Part shown: positions 24,432-32,309 of the stretch, one piece after another
How positions within the stretch are numbered: position 1 is the stretch's first letter
How the letters are laid out: each line of letters begins with the position of its first letter
Assembly (NCBI GenBank): GCA_019454145.1
Contig: CP075366.1
Location: forward strand, 1,281,564-1,345,563
Direction of reading: 5' to 3'
DNA: 64,000 bases
DNA from: Fimbriimonadaceae bacterium
GTDB taxonomy: Bacteria; Armatimonadota; Fimbriimonadia; Fimbriimonadales; Fimbriimonadaceae
The notes under the pieces: generated by a model
The model's input: only the letters and a program-made list of their open reading frames with translations
Databases searched by the model: none
What the model was told of the DNA's origin: nothing
Made by a program: the position numbers and the translations under genes

Positions 24432-25061
24432 TTATTCCAACGGCCATTTTGCCAGCTTCGCGCTGTTGAGCGTAATAACCGAGCCTTTCGCCACCTTGCC
24501 ATTATTCTCTCGTGAACCGGACATAACAATCTTGTCCACGATTTCCAAACCTTCCACTACCTTGCCAAATGCAGAATACTGACCATCCAACGACGGGTAA
24601 TTGGTTTGCATGATAAAGAACTGCGAACCAGCCGAATTGGGGTCTTGACTTCGGGCCATGCTCAAAACACCGCGATGGTGCTTCAGTTCGCTGAACTCAG
24701 CATTGACGGTTTGGCGTTTTCCTTCTTCATTCGTTGGGCCACCCGTACCCCAATAGTCGAAGCGCTCCAAGTCTTTACTGATTGGATCGCCGCCTTGAAT
24801 CATGAATCCAGGAATGCAGCGATGGAAGCGAGTGCCATCGTAAAAGCCTTTTTTGACTAAGCCTTTGAAGTTCTCTACGTGCTTAGGAGCCACGGTTGGG
24901 AAGAACATGACAACGATCTTCCCCGCCGAAGTTTCCAGAACCGCAACTTCGTCGCCTTTTGCCGGCGATGCATAGTCTTGATCAAAATTGACTTTGATAA
25001 GTTGATTCTGTACAACTGGTTTTGTTGGCAGAACCATCGCCAGAGCTAGTGAAGTGATCAT
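24432..25061 (-). CDS. Cyclophilin-type peptidyl-prolyl isomerase, exported form
   Basis: A 209-residue cyclophilin with a short hydrophobic leader (MITSLALAMVLPTKPVV) consistent with a signal peptide, so probably periplasmic. FHRCIPGFMIQGGDP and SAGSQFFIM are present. I chose the ATG at 25061 because it overlaps the upstream stop as ATGA; the frame is open 12 bases further but without better evidence. It contains a longer GTGGPTNEEGKRQTV loop than the cytosolic copy. Confidence 0.9.
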   Translation of the reverse strand: MITSLALAMVLPTKPVVQNQLIKVNFDQDYASPAKGDEVAVLETSAGKIVVMFFPTVAPKHVENFKGLVKKGFYDGTRFHRCIPGFMIQGGDPISKDLERFDYWGTGGPTNEEGKRQTVNAEFSELKHHRGVLSMARSQDPNSAGSQFFIMQTNYPSLDGQYSAFGKVVEGLEIVDKIVMSGSRENNGKVAKGSVITLNSAKLAKWPLE

Positions 25062-25792
25062 TTGACTGGCCACTTCGCAAGGGTTGCTTTCTTGAGAACG
25101 ACTGCTTTATCTTTCGGCACCGCGCCGTTCAAACTCGGATCAGTTGGGCCAGTCTTCACGATTTCGTCAACAACTTCAATGCCTTTGACGATTTTGCCGA
25201 ATGCTGAGTATTGACCATCCAGCGAAGGTGAGTCTTGGTGCATAAGGAAAAATTGACTGCTTGCAGAGTTGAGAGCTTGGCCTCGAGCCATGCTTAACAC
25301 GCCACGAGTGTGCTTTAGCCTTTCACCTGCTTCTAAAGGAACATTTCTTTCCGCACCGTCAACCATTTTCCCGCCTGTGCCCCAAATTTCTGCTTTGCTT
25401 AAATCTTTAGAATTCGGATCTCCACCTTGGATCATAAACCCAGGCATGCAACGGTGGAACCGAGTGCCATTGTAAAAACCTTCTTTGACCAAGCTTTTAA
25501 AGTTTTCAACGTGCTTCGGCGCAACTTCGGGATAGAACATCACAACGATCTGCCCCTTGTCTGTATCCAAAATTGCTACGTCGTCGCCATCTTTTGGCAT
25601 ATCTGGCAGAGGTTCTGCTGGGGGAGCTTCTTCCGGTTTCTCAGGAGTTGTTGAGTGAGTTTCTTCACCAGTTGTTGAGCCGCTGGAAGTAGTTGGACTG
25701 CCATCTGACGGTGGATCTGGTTGAGGAGAACAAGCCGTGAGGGCAAAACCCAACAGGGCACTCATTAAGATGAGAGGCGTTAATGATCTCAT
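25058..25792 (-). CDS. Cyclophilin-type peptidyl-prolyl isomerase, lipoprotein form
   Basis: A 244-residue cyclophilin with a lipoprotein signal: MRSLTPLILMSALLGFALTAC, Cys at residue 21, then a 50-residue Pro/Thr/Glu-rich linker and the isomerase domain (FHRCMPGFMIQGGDP, SASSQFFLM). The start at 25792 is set by a perfect TATAAT six bases upstream and by the signal peptide; the frame is open further upstream but that extension crosses the promoter. First gene of the minus-strand cyclophilin operon. Confidence 0.93.
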   Translation of the reverse strand: MRSLTPLILMSALLGFALTACSPQPDPPSDGSPTTSSGSTTGEETHSTTPEKPEEAPPAEPLPDMPKDGDDVAILDTDKGQIVVMFYPEVAPKHVENFKSLVKEGFYNGTRFHRCMPGFMIQGGDPNSKDLSKAEIWGTGGKMVDGAERNVPLEAGERLKHTRGVLSMARGQALNSASSQFFLMHQDSPSLDGQYSAFGKIVKGIEVVDEIVKTGPTDPSLNGAVPKDKAVVLKKATLAKWPVK

Positions 25793-25798
25793 TACGCA

Positions 25799-25804
25799 AT
25801 TATA
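25799..25804 (-). promoter_or_regulatory. Leaderless -10 box of lipoprotein cyclophilin operon
   Basis: Perfect TATAAT on the minus strand, six bases before the ATG at 25792. Confidence 0.75.
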
Positions 25805-26085
25805 GATGGCTCCGGGCACTTGATAAGTTCCCAAGGCCCTTCGTAAGTTCAAAGCGACTAGGAACTACTTCGATCTCAAACGGAATAAACCTTAATAGTT
25901 CGCCTTGCCATTCTTTGAACTCTAAACATTACTAACGATAGCACCGAATGAAATCGTAAGGCGAATGTTGGCACTGCAGAGCCGAAATTCAATTGCGAAT
26001 ATTACAGCAACAGGCATGGTTCTGGACTGGCAATGAGCAGTTCTGCAAATGTTTTTTACAGGGAAATATCCAAAAGTCGAGGCTA

Positions 26086-26091
26086 TACTAT
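26086..26091 (+). promoter_or_regulatory. Leaderless -10 box of membrane-anchored cyclophilin
   Basis: TACTAT ends six bases before the ATG at 26098; an overlapping TATACT (26084-26089) would end eight bases before it. Either places transcription start at the initiator codon. Confidence 0.65.
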
Positions 26092-26097
26092 CTAAAT

Positions 26098-26901
26098 ATG
26101 GAGAGAGAAAACAGGATCGCCATCTGGACTCTGGTCATTATGATCATTACAGGGCTAGCCTATCCCATCTTTCGAGATTACATTTTCCCACCAATACCTA
26201 ATAGCACACCGCAAACATTTTCCGAATCAGCTGTGGCATCTGATGTCAATGAGAAATCCCCAGAGCCTTTGGCGATCCAGGGGAAAAAAGAGGGAACTAC
26301 AGTTAAAAGTTCGTTAAATGATTCTGCGGACATGAAAAAAACCACATTGCCACTCTTACCCTCAGAAGGCGATGAAATCGTAGTTCTTTATACTTCCAAA
26401 GGAAGAATTAGCATTTTGCTTTATCCCACGGTAGCGCCAAAAACTGTAGAAAATTTCCTAACCTTAGTAAAGCATGGGTTTTATGACGGAACTCGTTTCC
26501 ACCGCTGCATCCCCGGATTTATGATCCAGGGCGGTGATCCAAGCTCAAAAGATTTGAGCAAAGCCGACATTTGGGGCACCGGTGGTTATGTGGATCAATC
26601 GGGTAAAGATGTATTCCTTCCTGATGAAACAGGATTCGAGCTAAAACATACGCGAGGAGTTATAAGCATGGCCAATGCTGGTAAACCGGAGACGGGGAGT
26701 AGTCAGTTTTTTATTATGCAGGAAGATTATCCATCTCTAGATGGAGGATATACTGCATTTGGTCGCGTAATTGATGGTATCGAGATCGTCGATCTCATAA
26801 TAAAATCTGGCTCAACGGATCCCGCCCTAAACGGTACAGTTAGTGCTGATCAGGCTATTTTGTTAAAGAAAGCAACTGTTGAGAAATGGCATATAGAATA
26901 G
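26098..26901 (+). CDS. Cyclophilin-type peptidyl-prolyl isomerase, membrane-anchored form
   Basis: A 267-residue protein: a basic start, one membrane helix (IAIWTLVIMIITGLAYPIF), a 65-residue polar linker, then a cyclophilin domain (FHRCIPGFMIQGGDP, GSSQFFIMQ). The helix is not followed by a signal-peptidase site, so it is likely an uncleaved anchor facing the periplasm. The start is the ATG that follows the -10 box; an in-frame ATT/ATG-less extension to 25993 is rejected. It is divergent from the three minus-strand cyclophilins and closest to the lipoprotein form (shared SKDLSKA-IWGTGG). Confidence 0.9.
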   Translation: MERENRIAIWTLVIMIITGLAYPIFRDYIFPPIPNSTPQTFSESAVASDVNEKSPEPLAIQGKKEGTTVKSSLNDSADMKKTTLPLLPSEGDEIVVLYTSKGRISILLYPTVAPKTVENFLTLVKHGFYDGTRFHRCIPGFMIQGGDPSSKDLSKADIWGTGGYVDQSGKDVFLPDETGFELKHTRGVISMANAGKPETGSSQFFIMQEDYPSLDGGYTAFGRVIDGIEIVDLIIKSGSTDPALNGTVSADQAILLKKATVEKWHIE

Positions 26902-26942
26902 TCACAGTTCACAACTGATGCTTTACAGATTTTCTATAAAGG

Positions 26943-26948
26943 TAGCAT
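26943..26948 (+). promoter_or_regulatory. Leaderless -10 box of M14 carboxypeptidase gene
   Basis: TAGCAT ends six bases before the ATG at 26955. Confidence 0.6.
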
Positions 26949-26954
26949 TTAGCT

Positions 26955-28637
26955 ATGCCGTCTCCCGATTTTAACCGCTACTACCGCTACGAAGAACTCA
27001 CCCAACTTCTCAACGATTACGTCAAAGAATTCCCCGGACTCTGCTCGTTAGAATCCATCGGCACTTCCTACGAGGGCCGCGATATCTGGATGCTGGCAAT
27101 CACCGACGAGGCAACCGGATCTCACGAAACAAAGCCCGCTCTTTGGTGCGACGGCAACATTCACGCGACTGAAGTTTCTGCCTCAACCGCAGTTATCAAA
27201 ATCATTCATACACTGCTGACTCAGCAACCAGAAATTCTGAAGACTCACACTTTCTATCTTGTCCCTCGCCTCAATCCAGACGGAGCCGAGTGGGCGCTCG
27301 CCGATACGCCTCGCCATATCCGATCATCCACCCGCCCGTATCCATTTGATGAAGAAGACCCTTACGGTCTCGAGCGCGTAGACATTGATGGCGACGGGCG
27401 AATCCTCACCATGCGGGTTCCCGATTCGAGCGGACGGTGGGTGGTCGCCGAAGAAGAACCACGCCTCATGCGGAAACGCAAACCTGGTGAAACCGGGGTT
27501 CCCACGTATCGGTTGTTGCCTGAAGGCACCTTCCACAACTACGATGGACTTTCGATGCGCCCGCGAAAGATCAAAGAAGCACTCGACCTGAACCGCAACT
27601 TCCCTGCCGGATGGCGCCCTGAATCAGAGCAGTACGGAGCCGGCCCATTCCCGACTTCAGAACCCGAAGTCCACGCGGCAGTCAACTTCATCACCTCCCA
27701 CCCAAACATTTGCGGTGGGATCACTTACCACACGTTCAGCGGCGTGATTCTCAGAATCCCTGGACGTTGCCCCGAAGATGACCTTCCGCCCGAAGACGTT
27801 TGGACGCTCAAAGAACTCGGAGCCAAGGGCACAGAGCTTTCGGAATATCCATGCATCTCCGTGTTTCACGACTTTAAATACCACCCCAAAGAAGTCATCA
27901 CGGGTGTATTTGATGATTGGCTGTACGATCATCTCGGCGTTTACGGCTGGACGGTGGAAATCTGGTCGCCGCAAAAACAGGCTGGAATTACTGGCTATAA
28001 GCCGATTGATTGGTTCCGCGACCACCCGCTCGATGACGACATCAAACTGCTCAAGTGGTCGGATGAAAAGCTTGGAGGCAAGGGTTATGCGGATTGGAAG
28101 GAGTTCGATCACCCTCAGCTCGGCAAGGTGGAAATTGGAGGCTGGGACGGCCAGTATGCGTTCCGCAACCCACCACCAGATTTCCTTGAAGCCGAAGTCA
28201 CACCTCTCGCGGATTGGGCGATTTGGATGGCGGGCACGTTCCCTTGCCTACAACAACGCGACTTGCAAATCGAACATTTAGGCGAAGTCTGCCGATTACG
28301 ACTTGCAGTTCAAAACGTGGGATACCTGCCCACCTGCGTGAGCGAATCAGCAAAGAAAAAGAAAATTGTCCGCGGGGTGGTCGGAGAAATCGAATTGGTT
28401 GGTGAAACCCGCGATCCCAAGGGTCAAGAAGAACCTTCGTGGCTAGTTAGCGGCAAACTCCGGCAAGATGCTGGTCAGCTCAATGGCTGGAACCATGTTC
28501 CCGCGATGACGTTCGGCTGGCATTCAGATTCCACCGACGACGTGGCCGTGTTCGAATGGGTGGTCAAGCCAGGTAGCTATCGGCTGGTCGTCCACCACCC
28601 CCGCGCCGGGCAGGTTGAAGTGGAAGTAAGCGTGTAA
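26955..28637 (+). CDS. M14-family zinc carboxypeptidase
   Basis: A 560-residue metallocarboxypeptidase-like enzyme without a signal peptide. The N-terminal NRYYRYEELTQLLNDY and SYEGRDIWMLAIT match the M14 start; GNIHATEVS supplies the first zinc His and Glu (about residues 71-74), NPDGAEWAL follows, DLNRNFPAGW gives the substrate-binding Asn-Arg, ITYHTFSG carries the third ligand His, and YGWTVEIWSPQ provides the catalytic Glu. A C-terminal beta domain of about 120 residues may bind protein or sugar. Cytosolic location is odd for a peptidase and suggests turnover of peptides or cell-wall peptide. Confidence 0.88.
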   Translation: MPSPDFNRYYRYEELTQLLNDYVKEFPGLCSLESIGTSYEGRDIWMLAITDEATGSHETKPALWCDGNIHATEVSASTAVIKIIHTLLTQQPEILKTHTFYLVPRLNPDGAEWALADTPRHIRSSTRPYPFDEEDPYGLERVDIDGDGRILTMRVPDSSGRWVVAEEEPRLMRKRKPGETGVPTYRLLPEGTFHNYDGLSMRPRKIKEALDLNRNFPAGWRPESEQYGAGPFPTSEPEVHAAVNFITSHPNICGGITYHTFSGVILRIPGRCPEDDLPPEDVWTLKELGAKGTELSEYPCISVFHDFKYHPKEVITGVFDDWLYDHLGVYGWTVEIWSPQKQAGITGYKPIDWFRDHPLDDDIKLLKWSDEKLGGKGYADWKEFDHPQLGKVEIGGWDGQYAFRNPPPDFLEAEVTPLADWAIWMAGTFPCLQQRDLQIEHLGEVCRLRLAVQNVGYLPTCVSESAKKKKIVRGVVGEIELVGETRDPKGQEEPSWLVSGKLRQDAGQLNGWNHVPAMTFGWHSDSTDDVAVFEWVVKPGSYRLVVHHPRAGQVEVEVSV

Positions 28638-28649
28638 TTAGATAACGTT

Positions 28650-28697
28650 CCCTCACCAAGTCTGGGGCGGGTGACCCGAGAATCGGGTCGGATGGGT
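28650..28697. repeat. Intergenic repeat family A, copy 1
   Basis: Begins CCCTCACCAAGTCTGGGG, then a 7-bp perfect hairpin (GACCCGA 28673-28679, loop GAA, TCGGGTC 28683-28689) and ends GGATGGG. The flanks match the copies at 55.34 and 55.50 kb, while the hairpin stem differs in sequence but keeps pairing. Confidence 0.65.
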
Positions 28698-28735
28698 CGA
28701 AACATCCAAAGAATCGATCAATTCAACCCCGAGAT

Positions 28736-28758
28736 CACGGGTTTCACCCGTGCCACCC
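28736..28758. repeat. Intergenic repeat family B, variant copy
   Basis: CACGGGT, loop TTC, ACCCGTG, followed by CCACCC. The same plan as the copies at 51.69 and 55.46 kb (hairpin then CCACCC) with a different stem sequence. It lies 40 bp downstream of a family A copy. Confidence 0.6.
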
Positions 28759-28792
28759 TGAAACTGACTAATCACGAAATGCGACTAGTAAC

Positions 28793-29740
28793 TTAGAATT
28801 CATCGCACCAGCGATAGGCATTCAGAAGCTTTATCTCGCCTTCTTTGCCACCTTGACTCTTGCCGTGCTCCATCCCCACCACAAGGTCTCGACTCTTACC
28901 CGCGATGTGCTTAAAGATATTCCGGTAGTTCATTTCACCAGTGAGAGGTTCATTCCTGCCTGGGTTATCGCCTAACTGGAAGTAGGCGATTTCTGACCAA
29001 GCGAGGTCAATGTTCGGGATGATGTTGCCTTCGGTGATCTGCTGGTGATACATATCGAACAAGATTTTGCAGGCGGGCGAATTCACCGCTTTGCAGATTT
29101 GGAACGCCTGAGGAATCCGCGAAAGGAACATGCCCGGATGATCACGGTATGGGTTGAGCGGTTCAAGAACCATCACCAAGCCTTCAGGTTCAAACACCTC
29201 TGCCATCACCTTGAGGCTTTCAATCACGTTTGCGGTTTGGTAATCCCAAGCTAGGCGCAGGTCGTACGGGCCGGGGACAACTGTCATCCACTTGGCTCCG
29301 ACCCGCTTTGCGACGGCAACTGCATCCTGTGCTTTTTTGCGGAGCATATCGTGGGTTTCTTTGCCGCCCAAAGCGTAAACGGGTTTGCCCCATTCAGCAT
29401 CGGCAACAAACACGCCCATCGTCATTTTGAGGTCGCGCATGGTTTGCCCGAGCTTTACTTGAGTCGCGACGTCCCGGCCCATCATGCCGTTATCTTCCCA
29501 GGCAGAAAAACCTTCATCTGCGGCGAACTTGAGTTGATCTACCAGGTCTTTGCCCGCATGGTTTTCAAACATGCCGAAGTGCGGCGCATATTTGAGTTGA
29601 AATCGACCAGTTTGATTTGATTCTGCTTCCATTTTTGTTCCGGTCATTGCGCTTGCGGCGGTTGCTCCCAAAATCCCCGAAGCGGCTACCACGCCGCTCC
29701 GCAAGACATCTCTCCGACTTGGCCTTGATTTATCTTTCAT
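28793..29740 (-). CDS. Tat-exported hydroxypyruvate-isomerase-like TIM-barrel protein
   Basis: About 315 residues with a twin-arginine signal (PSRRDVLRSGVVAASGILGATAASA). The body is a xylose-isomerase-like TIM barrel: HFGMFENHAGKDLVDQLKFAADEGF, MVLEPLNPYRDHPGMFL, ILFDMYHQQITEGN with metal-binding Glu/Asp/His, and GMEHGKSQGGKEGE at the C-terminus, which fits hydroxypyruvate isomerase Hyi. The export signal makes a role on extracellular or periplasmic sugars or sugar acids more likely. I prefer the ATG at 29740 (Tat motif close behind) to a longer frame to 29785. It is five bases behind a Tat-exported oxidoreductase. Confidence 0.85.
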   Translation of the reverse strand: MKDKSRPSRRDVLRSGVVAASGILGATAASAMTGTKMEAESNQTGRFQLKYAPHFGMFENHAGKDLVDQLKFAADEGFSAWEDNGMMGRDVATQVKLGQTMRDLKMTMGVFVADAEWGKPVYALGGKETHDMLRKKAQDAVAVAKRVGAKWMTVVPGPYDLRLAWDYQTANVIESLKVMAEVFEPEGLVMVLEPLNPYRDHPGMFLSRIPQAFQICKAVNSPACKILFDMYHQQITEGNIIPNIDLAWSEIAYFQLGDNPGRNEPLTGEMNYRNIFKHIAGKSRDLVVGMEHGKSQGGKEGEIKLLNAYRWCDEF

Positions 29741-29745
29741 CGCGA

Positions 29746-31008
29746 TTAGCTGAAATCTTCGAGCTTCGTTTTCCCTGGCATACACACTTCCGGAACCGGA
29801 ATTGACATATCCCAGCTGTAATGCTCAGGAACCATGCCTTTGGTTGCTAGCACCTGCTCGCGAGTCACGGTTTGACCTGTGTAGCAAGCGAACCGCCCCA
29901 TGATTGCCGCCAAAGTGGATTCCGCAACTTGGCGACCCTCGTTTAGCGGAGTACCAGCTCGAATGCTCTCAACTAGGTGCGTGTGTTCGGTGACGTACGG
30001 GTTGTGGCCCTCCCCATCATAGCGGTAAGGGTTATCTCCCCAGATTCGACCGCCGCCGTTGCTCTTGCCCCTGGTGCCGTGGATGAACTCACTGACATTG
30101 CTAGAAGTGCCATCTTGCTGTCGGCAATAGCTGTGAATCTTCAAATCCTCGCCCATATCGAACTCGACCGCAAAGTGATCGTAGATATGCCCGTAAACGG
30201 GTGCAGTTCGCATTTGGCGACCACCTAAACCAGTTGCACTGAGCGGTGTTTTTTGGCAAGCCCAAAGGCACACGTCAATGTTATGAACGTGCTGCTCAAC
30301 GATATGGTCACCACTGAGCCAAGTGAAGTACAGCCAGTTACGCAGTTGCCACTCTAGGTCGCTCATTTCTGGAGTGCGATTCACACTCCAAAGTCCGCCT
30401 TGGTTCCAGTAACAGCGCATGGAAGTGATGTCACCGATCGCGCCATCGTGAATGCGATTCATGACTTCGCGGTACTTGAATTCGTGTCGACGTTGAGTTC
30501 CGGCGACGACGCCAAGACCCTTTTCTTTGGCGAGGTCAGAAGCCTTCATGACTCGCAAAATGCCTTCGCCATCTACCGCGACAGGTTTTTCAAAGAACAC
30601 GTGTTTGCCAGCGTGGATGGCAGCTTCAAACATTTCTGGTCGGAACGCAGGTGGCGTTGCGAGAATGACCATGTCAATGTCGCAAGCGAGAACCTTTTTG
30701 TAAGCATCTAATCCATGGAAAACTTGATCCGCTGGCACCTTGAATGCATCGGGGCGTTCTTTTTTGATAACGTCTACCGCACCTTTTGCGCGGTCTTCAA
30801 ACGCATCCCCGAGGGCAACGATTTCAATACCCTTACTTCCATCAATCGCGTTGATTGCGGCATCGCGGCCTCTACCGCCGCACCCAATCACCCCGATTTT
30901 AATTGTTTCTTCCACGTTGGCAAATGCAAAATTCGGCATCACAGCTGTCGCCCCCAAGGCTGCTGTGCTGACCAAAAAGTCTCTTCGTGACACGCCACCT
31001 TTGACCAT
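29746..31008 (-). CDS. Tat-exported Gfo/Idh/MocA-family oxidoreductase
   Basis: A 420-residue NAD(P)-dependent oxidoreductase with a twin-arginine signal (VSRRDFLVSTAALGATAVM). The Rossmann motif IGVIGCGGRGRDAA is near residue 38, the EKPVAVD catalytic Lys motif near residue 140, and LSGDHIVEQHVHNIDVCLWA near residue 235 contains the family His pair. Proteins of this type with Tat signals are abundant in sugar-degrading planctomycetes and armatimonads. The start follows a TAAAAT box by nine bases with a GAGG between. It forms an operon with the isomerase-like gene; substrates are unknown. Confidence 0.9.
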   Translation of the reverse strand: MVKGGVSRRDFLVSTAALGATAVMPNFAFANVEETIKIGVIGCGGRGRDAAINAIDGSKGIEIVALGDAFEDRAKGAVDVIKKERPDAFKVPADQVFHGLDAYKKVLACDIDMVILATPPAFRPEMFEAAIHAGKHVFFEKPVAVDGEGILRVMKASDLAKEKGLGVVAGTQRRHEFKYREVMNRIHDGAIGDITSMRCYWNQGGLWSVNRTPEMSDLEWQLRNWLYFTWLSGDHIVEQHVHNIDVCLWACQKTPLSATGLGGRQMRTAPVYGHIYDHFAVEFDMGEDLKIHSYCRQQDGTSSNVSEFIHGTRGKSNGGGRIWGDNPYRYDGEGHNPYVTEHTHLVESIRAGTPLNEGRQVAESTLAAIMGRFACYTGQTVTREQVLATKGMVPEHYSWDMSIPVPEVCMPGKTKLEDFS

Positions 31009-31017
31009 AACGACCTC

Positions 31018-31023
31018 ATTTTA
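31018..31023 (-). promoter_or_regulatory. -10 box of Gfo/Idh operon
   Basis: TAAAAT nine bases before the ATG at 31008, so the leader would be only a few bases long. Confidence 0.55.
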
Positions 31024-31054
31024 ACCGCAAAAAACGGGAATTGCCCAAAAACCG

Positions 31055-31060
31055 TAAACT
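31055..31060 (+). promoter_or_regulatory. -10 box of the 31.07 kb gene
   Basis: TAAACT ends eight bases before the ATG at 31069. It faces away from the Gfo/Idh promoter. Confidence 0.55.
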
Positions 31061-31068
31061 AACCGTTG

Positions 31069-31470
31069 ATGCAGTTACTCAACCCTTCTCAACAGGAGCA
31101 GAATCGCCGCGATGAAGTGATCGCAACGATTCTGGAATGCATCAAATCGAACCAAACCATTTATCTGCCTGACTTTGACCCCTCCATCTCCCGACCCAGC
31201 GACCAATACGCACTCACCAGTGTAGGAATTGAGCCTAATCCGTACGGCGGAACTATCGGTGAATACCGATATCAATTTGAAGGAGAAGAAGACTTGCTCC
31301 ACCTTATCATTGTTCGATTAGACGGTGAAGTCGTCGAGCCAAGCGAATCTCAGGCGGTTGTTTCGTTTCTATACCCAGGCGTACCGACCGCGATGATGTG
31401 GTACAAGGCGGGTACGGTCTCGCACCATTTTTATCTCGGGCACGACGTATTGTTGGAATATCTCAGCTAG
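31069..31470 (+). CDS. Uncharacterised soluble protein
   Basis: A 133-residue acidic protein with no signal peptide or membrane helix. It begins with a Gln/Glu-rich helix (PSQQEQNRRDEVIATIL), then TIYLPDFDPSISRPSD and a beta-rich second half (IGEYRYQFEGEEDLLHLIIVRLDG, in two strands). No family is recognised. I use the ATG at 31069 in place of an in-frame TTG at 31066. Its stop interlocks with that of the nitrilase-family gene (CTAG, 31467-31470). Confidence 0.65.
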   Translation: MQLLNPSQQEQNRRDEVIATILECIKSNQTIYLPDFDPSISRPSDQYALTSVGIEPNPYGGTIGEYRYQFEGEEDLLHLIIVRLDGEVVEPSESQAVVSFLYPGVPTAMMWYKAGTVSHHFYLGHDVLLEYLS

Positions 31471-32309
31471 TTAACCAAATCCTGATAAAGCCCAGGTTGG
31501 CGGCATGCAAACGCATCGCTTTCAAACGAGCCTGGAATGATGACCGTGCGCTTGTTCCGAGCTTCACTCAGATCAATATCCGCGACAACCATTTTCTCTT
31601 CTTCGCCAGCGGAATCGAGAATCTCACCACCCAAGCCACAGATCGCACTTTCACCCCGGAACGAAAAACCGTTCTCATCACCAATCCGGTTGCAGCTAGC
31701 GAAGAAAATCTTGTTTTCCGCCGCTCGGGTTGGACACATGATCGCCGGAGAAACCCCTTTGCGAACTGGCCAGTTCGTTGGAAGAACCACAAGTTCGGCT
31801 CCGCGAAGCGCAAGTACCCTGGTAGCTTCTGGCGGGCGAAGATCGTAACAAATCAGAATTCCGATAGCGCCGAGTTCGGTTTGGAAAACTGGCAAAGCAG
31901 TGCCCGGAGTTGTGAACTGGTCTAATCCTAGGCACGGCAAATGGGTTTTGACATACCGCCTCATGCGCCCATCCGGTTCTATGAGAGCTGCTCCGTTATA
32001 GAGGCCGAAATCATCTTTTCCCGCGAATCCTAAAACTGTATGGATACCGAGATCAACTGCCGCCGACTGCACCGCCTGCAGGGATTCATGCGCCTCGGTG
32101 ATGTCAAAGTCGCGGTCGCATTGGACACGGATCGCAATTCGCTCCGCATCTTCTTGGGTGCTCACACAATAGCCAGTCAAAAATGCTTCAGGAAAAACCG
32201 CTAAATCAACGCCTGATTCTTTAGCTTGCCGGAGCATCGAAACACAAGCTTCTGCGTTTGCGGCTGGATTGTTAAAGACAACATTTATCTGAAAACATGC
32301 AAGTTTCAC
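31467..32309 (-). CDS. Carbon-nitrogen hydrolase (nitrilase superfamily)
   Basis: A 280-residue enzyme with the nitrilase triad: Glu in FPEAFLTGY (about residue 42), Lys in YVKTHLPCL (about 110), Cys in GILICYDLRPPEATR (about 143). Substrate class is unclear; candidates are omega-amidase or other amidase branches. The GTG start at 32309 overlaps the hom stop as GTGA and has GGTGGAAGA upstream; a TTG 18 bases earlier would sit inside hom. Coupling to homoserine dehydrogenase suggests a link to amino-acid metabolism but does not prove one. Confidence 0.87.
   Translation of the reverse strand: MKLACFQINVVFNNPAANAEACVSMLRQAKESGVDLAVFPEAFLTGYCVSTQEDAERIAIRVQCDRDFDITEAHESLQAVQSAAVDLGIHTVLGFAGKDDFGLYNGAALIEPDGRMRRYVKTHLPCLGLDQFTTPGTALPVFQTELGAIGILICYDLRPPEATRVLALRGAELVVLPTNWPVRKGVSPAIMCPTRAAENKIFFASCNRIGDENGFSFRGESAICGLGGEILDSAGEEEKMVVADIDLSEARNKRTVIIPGSFESDAFACRQPGLYQDLVN

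Larger units (their letters stand above)
25793..26097. other. Divergent intergenic region between cyclophilin genes
   Basis: About 305 bp with no convincing gene. It contains the TATAAT box for the minus-strand lipoprotein cyclophilin at one end and TATACT/TACTAT for the plus-strand anchored cyclophilin at the other. A plus-strand frame is open from 25993 into the anchored cyclophilin gene but lacks a signal for a start there. A short inverted match TTCGCCTT / AAGGCGAA about 60 bp apart near 25900-25965 may be chance. Confidence 0.6.

Noticed and set aside
25899-25966. Inverted TTCGCCTT / AAGGCGAA pair as a regulatory loop
   Set aside because: Eight-base arms about 60 bp apart with no other support are expected by chance in a window of this size.
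25993-26097. N-terminal extension of the anchored cyclophilin
   Set aside because: The frame is open but the -10 box lies inside it and the extension has no signal or conserved residues; the ATG at 26098 fits the promoter rule.
28650-28758. Terminator function as the only explanation of the repeats
   Set aside because: Stems are followed by C- or G-rich sequence without T-runs, so ordinary intrinsic termination is doubtful, though mRNA 3' protection remains possible.
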